Source: Thermophilibacter mediterraneus
GTDB lineage: Bacteria > Actinomycetota > Coriobacteriia > Coriobacteriales > Atopobiaceae
Reading direction: 5' to 3'
Length of the DNA: 64,000 nucleotides
NCBI RefSeq assembly: GCF_900119385.1
Contig: NZ_FPKO01000008.1
Coordinates: 350,382-414,381 of the forward strand
Below are positions 61,661 to 64,000 of the stretch, in pieces. Below the pieces are notes generated by a model. The model worked only from the letters and a program-made list of their open reading frames with translations. It was not told the DNA's origin and did no database searches. The translations under genes and the position numbers were made by a program. How positions within the stretch are numbered: the stretch's first letter is position 1; each line of letters opens with the position of its first letter.

Positions 61661-62119
61661 TCAGTCGTGATAGAGGAGCGCGTCGAGCTCGTCGTCGAGG
61701 CTCTCCTGCGCCGCGTTCCACTGCTCGGTGTTCCACACCTCGAAGTGGTCCCCGGCACCCACGATCGTGACGTCGCCCGTGAGGCCGTAGCGCTCGCGCG
61801 TCCCCGCCTTGGAGACGTCGAGCTTTCCGAGCGCCACGCGGCCGGCCGAGTCGATGTCGACCTCGACCGCACGGGCCCAGAGCGCCCTCTTGAGACGGAC
61901 GTCGTTGCGACTGCGGGGATCAAAGCGATCGTCGCCGTGATCGAAGAGCGCGTCGACGTAGGCCGTGAACCCCTCGGGAGTGAAGCCGCTCACGCTCTCG
62001 CTCAGGGGCACAAGGTATATCGTCTTCTTGTCGCCATCCACGAGCTGCTTGCGGAAGACGGCCGGCAGGGTGACGCGCGCCTTGGCATCCACGGACATCG
62101 GATACGTGCCGGCGAGCAT
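61661..62119 (-). CDS. mraZ: Transcriptional regulator MraZ
   Basis: The first gene of the division cluster. The 152-residue product has two AbrB-like SpoVT domains: YPMSVDAKARVTLPAVFRKQL at 6-26 and VEVDIDSAGRVALGKLDVSKAG in the second half. MraZ forms a ring and represses its own operon by binding short G-rich repeats upstream. Four GTG repeats with 10-base spacing lie about 70 to 105 bases before the start. The ATG at 62119 follows CGAGGGGAGG. Confidence 0.97.
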   Translation of the reverse strand: MLAGTYPMSVDAKARVTLPAVFRKQLVDGDKKTIYLVPLSESVSGFTPEGFTAYVDALFDHGDDRFDPRSRNDVRLKRALWARAVEVDIDSAGRVALGKLDVSKAGTRERYGLTGDVTIVGAGDHFEVWNTEQWNAAQESLDDELDALLYHD

Positions 62120-62171
62120 GTCACCCTCCCCTCGAGAGACAAGGACCCTGCCCCGAACGGAGCGTGCGAAT

Positions 62172-62177
62172 ACTATA
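62172..62177 (-). promoter_or_regulatory. Putative dcw-operon -10 element
   Basis: TATAGT on the minus strand, 53 bases before the mraZ start. The GTG-repeat array lies directly upstream and would overlap the -35 area, so MraZ binding would block this promoter. Confidence 0.6.
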
Positions 62178-62189
62178 CGTCATCGGCGA

Positions 62190-62222
62190 CACTTTGCGAC
62201 ACCAAAAAACACTTTGCCACAC
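62190..62222 (-). promoter_or_regulatory. MraZ box: four GTG repeats at 10-bp spacing
   Basis: On the minus strand GTG occurs at 62222, 62212, 62202 and 62192, exactly 10 bases apart. Two of the repeats are preceded by CAAA, giving CAAAGTGT twice. MraZ operators in other bacteria are direct repeats of a short G-rich core once per helical turn. The position upstream of mraZ fits autoregulation. Confidence 0.75.
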
Positions 62223-62532
62223 CCTGCGGTTGAAATATGGGTTTGGACGGTCCGTCCCGACCGCGCGAGCCCCCAGATGTAGCGTCGTTGGGGCAGGGAG
62301 GACACAAGAGGGCGCACGGTGTTCGGGACGCCGGCAAACGATTTGTGGCGCTGGGATGAAGGTGCAGCTCACGGGTGGTATGTAGCGCGAGCGACAGAAA
62401 AAGTACTGCTCAGAGTGGCAGCAGCGGGCACAAGGGCGCTCGGGCGGGGCGCCTCGGCACGGCGCGGTGGGGCGCTCGGGCGGGGCGCTCCCCCACCGCG
62501 CCCCACGCGCGGCGGACAAGGGCCCTCGGCCG

Positions 62533-62572
62533 CCCCACACCGCGCCCCACACTGTGCCCCACACCGCGCCCC
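62533..62572 (-). repeat. Four G4 tracts at 12-bp spacing
   Basis: CCCC on the plus strand at 62533, 62545, 62557 and 62569, with 8-base spacers of ACACCGCG type. On the minus strand these are four GGGG runs that could form a G-quadruplex downstream of xerD. Confidence 0.8.
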
Positions 62573-62644
62573 ACCAAGACGACGAAGCCCGTGACGGGAG
62601 GGACCGGCGAGCGGGGCTGCGGGGACGGTCGCCGGTGCCGCGCG

Positions 62645-63541
62645 CTACGACCGCGCGCGGGGATGCGCCGCGAGGTACACGCGGCGGATGTGGCTTCGGT
62701 CGACGTGCGTGTAGAGCTGGGTCGTCGCCACGTTGGCGTGGCCGAGCAGCTCCTGCACCGCGCGCAGGTCCGCCCCGCCCTCGAGAAGGTGGGTGGCGAA
62801 GCTGTGGCGCAGCGTGTGCGGGTGGAGGCCGCGAATCCCCACGACCCGACCGTACTTCTCCACGATTGCATGGACCGACTGACGCGTGAGCCGGCCCCCG
62901 CGCGCGTTGAGGAAGACCGCCTGGGTCGGCCTGCGCCCCTCGAGCGCCCCGCGCCCGCGCTCGAGGTAGGCGCCGAGCGCCTCGGCCGCGGTGCCGAGGA
63001 TCGGCACCACGCGCTCCTTCTCGCCCTTTCCAAAGACCCTCAGCAGCTCCTCGTCGAGCAGGACCGCGCGCAGGTCGAGCCCCGTGAGCTCGCTCGCGCG
63101 AAGCCCGCAGCCGTAGAGCACCTCCAGGACAGCTCGGTCGCGCAGGCCCGTGGGCGTCCGTGGGAACGGCTGGTCGAGCAGCCTCCCGGCGTCCTCCACG
63201 GAGATCACGTCCGGCAGGCGCGCGGGCTTCGCGGGGAGCGGCAGGTCGGAGGTCGGATGGGCCGAGCAGATCCCGTCGCTCACCATGAAGCGGTGGAGCC
63301 CCTTGATCGCCGAGACGGCGCGCTCGACCGAGGCCGGCGCGAGGCCGGTCTCGGTAAGCTCAGCCACGTGCGCCTCCACGAGCTCGCGCGTGACGTCCTC
63401 GGGGTCGCTCACGCCGAGCTCGGCGAGCCAGGACACGTAGCGCCGCAGGTCGCGCCCGTACGCGGCGACGGTGTTGCCGGAGCTCCCGCGCTCGACGGCG
63501 AGGTACCCCAGGTACTCCCTGCGCGCCGCCTCGAGGTCCAC
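62645..63541 (-). CDS. xerD: Site-specific tyrosine recombinase XerD
   Basis: Resolves chromosome dimers at dif with XerC at the division site. The 298-residue protein has the N-terminal SAM-like core-binding domain (about 1-90) and a catalytic domain. The catalytic domain holds the Arg in GLRASELTGL, HPHTLRHSFATHLLEGGADLRAVQELLGHANVATTQLYTHV with the His-x-x-Arg and His, and the nucleophile Tyr. Its position two genes from the division cluster and next to pyrG matches many actinobacteria. The xerC versus xerD call is by overall sequence only. Confidence 0.93.
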   Translation of the reverse strand: MDLEAARREYLGYLAVERGSSGNTVAAYGRDLRRYVSWLAELGVSDPEDVTRELVEAHVAELTETGLAPASVERAVSAIKGLHRFMVSDGICSAHPTSDLPLPAKPARLPDVISVEDAGRLLDQPFPRTPTGLRDRAVLEVLYGCGLRASELTGLDLRAVLLDEELLRVFGKGEKERVVPILGTAAEALGAYLERGRGALEGRRPTQAVFLNARGGRLTRQSVHAIVEKYGRVVGIRGLHPHTLRHSFATHLLEGGADLRAVQELLGHANVATTQLYTHVDRSHIRRVYLAAHPRARS

Positions 63542-63550
63542 GGCCCGCCC

Positions 63551-64000
63551 CTACGGGAGCGTGGTCACGTCGCGGCGCCCCACGCCCTCGTGGCGGGCGA
63601 TCGCGGCGCGCACGAACTCGCGGAAGAGCGGCGCCGGGCGGTCCGGCCGGCTCTTGAACTCGGGGTGGGCCTGGCTCGCCACGAACCAGGGGTGGACGTC
63701 CTCGGGAAGCTCGACCATCTCGACGAGGCGACCGTCCGGCGAGGTGCCCGACACCACGAGCCCCGCGGCCGCGAGCTCCTCGCGGTAGGCGTTGCTGACC
63801 TCGTAGCGGTGGCGGTGGCGCTCGTAGACGAGGGGCTCGCCGTAGGCCTCGGCGGCGAGCGTGCCCTCGGCGACCTTGCACGGGTAGGCGCCGAGGCGCA
63901 TGGTCGCGCCCTTGTCGGTGACGCCGGCCTGCTCCGGCATGAGGTCGATCACCGGGTAGGCGCAGGTCGGCTCGAACTCGGTCGAGCTCGCCCCCTCCAT
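63551..64000 (-). CDS. pyrG: CTP synthase, C-terminal part (gene runs off the window)
   Basis: The last 149 residues of CTP synthase, which makes CTP from UTP with ammonia from its glutaminase domain. Visible are the [17 protein letters not shown] region, [35 protein letters not shown] and the [11 protein letters not shown] segment containing the glutaminase His and Glu. The synthase domain and the nucleophile Cys lie beyond base 64000. The Met at the window edge is probably internal. It is followed by xerD after 9 bases, so the two are likely co-transcribed. Confidence 0.95.
   Translation of the reverse strand: MEGASSTEFEPTCAYPVIDLMPEQAGVTDKGATMRLGAYPCKVAEGTLAAEAYGEPLVYERHRHRYEVSNAYREELAAAGLVVSGTSPDGRLVEMVELPEDVHPWFVASQAHPEFKSRPDRPAPLFREFVRAAIARHEGVGRRDVTTLP

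Larger units (their letters stand above)
62120..62644. other. Regulatory and repeat region between mraZ and xerD
   Basis: 525 bases. Next to mraZ are its leader, a TATAGT -10-like box (62172-62177) and the MraZ box (62190-62222). Towards xerD are a 12-bp-stem hairpin (62461-62472 with 62491-62502), a 12-base-periodic CCCCACAC run (62533-62572), and an ACCGGCGA/TCGCCGGT hairpin just after the xerD stop. No gene was found between. Confidence 0.7.

Overview
The window is a GC-rich chromosomal segment. Its layout points to an actinobacterium of the class Coriobacteriia (Olsenella/Atopobium-like); this is inferred from content, not from any database search. The pointers are a division and cell-wall (dcw) cluster with sepF, yggT and divIVA downstream of ftsZ and no ftsA, very high third-position GC, a SepF/DivIVA division module, and gut-type peptidase, pyroglutamate and sugar-uptake genes.

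Layout. (1) 1-9.0 kb: surface-polysaccharide genes, mostly on the minus strand: rfbA, rfbB and rfbD for dTDP-rhamnose, a GtrA-like membrane protein, a cold-shock protein and three family-2 glycosyltransferases. The first 3.3 kb is a near-perfect inverted duplication (1-1447 against 1831-3277, one mismatch seen) around a 383-bp loop, so rfbB is present twice and rfbD only as two broken copies. (2) 9.5-18.4 kb: metK, then a carbohydrate uptake and catabolism operon (permease, double ATPase, Tat-like lipoprotein binding protein, IolE-like isomerase, Gfo/Idh/MocA dehydrogenase) facing a divergent LacI regulator, with two matching operator-like palindromes in the shared region. (3) 18.4-25.9 kb: a TetR regulator divergent from two coupled YhgE/Pip membrane proteins, then gltX. 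(4) 26.2-30.4 kb: pyroglutamyl peptidase beside a DUF969/DUF979 membrane pair, a likely pyroglutamate or peptide salvage unit, and a fused L-serine dehydratase. (5) 31-41.4 kb: three tRNA genes (two identical Glu, one Gln), cca, two tandem PepC-type cysteine aminopeptidases bracketed by copies of one palindrome, a YigZ protein coupled to a PTS EIIA domain, RNase P RNA, a radical-SAM/DUF4130 DNA-metabolism pair, and an orphan AbiEi/DUF559-like protein flanked by three copies of another palindrome. (6) 42.0-62.1 kb: the dcw cluster, all on the minus strand, transcribed mraZ-rsmH-ftsL-ftsI-murF-mraY-murD-ftsW-murG-murC-murB-ftsQ-ftsZ-pgeF-yggS-sepF-proC-yggT-divIVA. (7) 62.6-64.0 kb: xerD and the 3' part of pyrG.

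How the genes work together: most of the window is housekeeping envelope synthesis and division. The dcw genes are mostly joined by 4-bp ATGA/GTGA overlaps, implying coupled translation, and mraZ is preceded by four GTG repeats at exact 10-bp spacing, the form expected of an MraZ box. The accessory interest lies in small regulons (LacI, TetR) and in an unusual richness of intergenic palindromes and tandem hairpin arrays (3.3, 9.2, 24.1, 26.1, 30.6, 32.9/35.9, 40.2/41.6/41.8 and 51.3 kb).

Limits: identities, family membership and start sites come from reading motifs and Shine-Dalgarno sequences. No alignment, HMM or folding computation was run.
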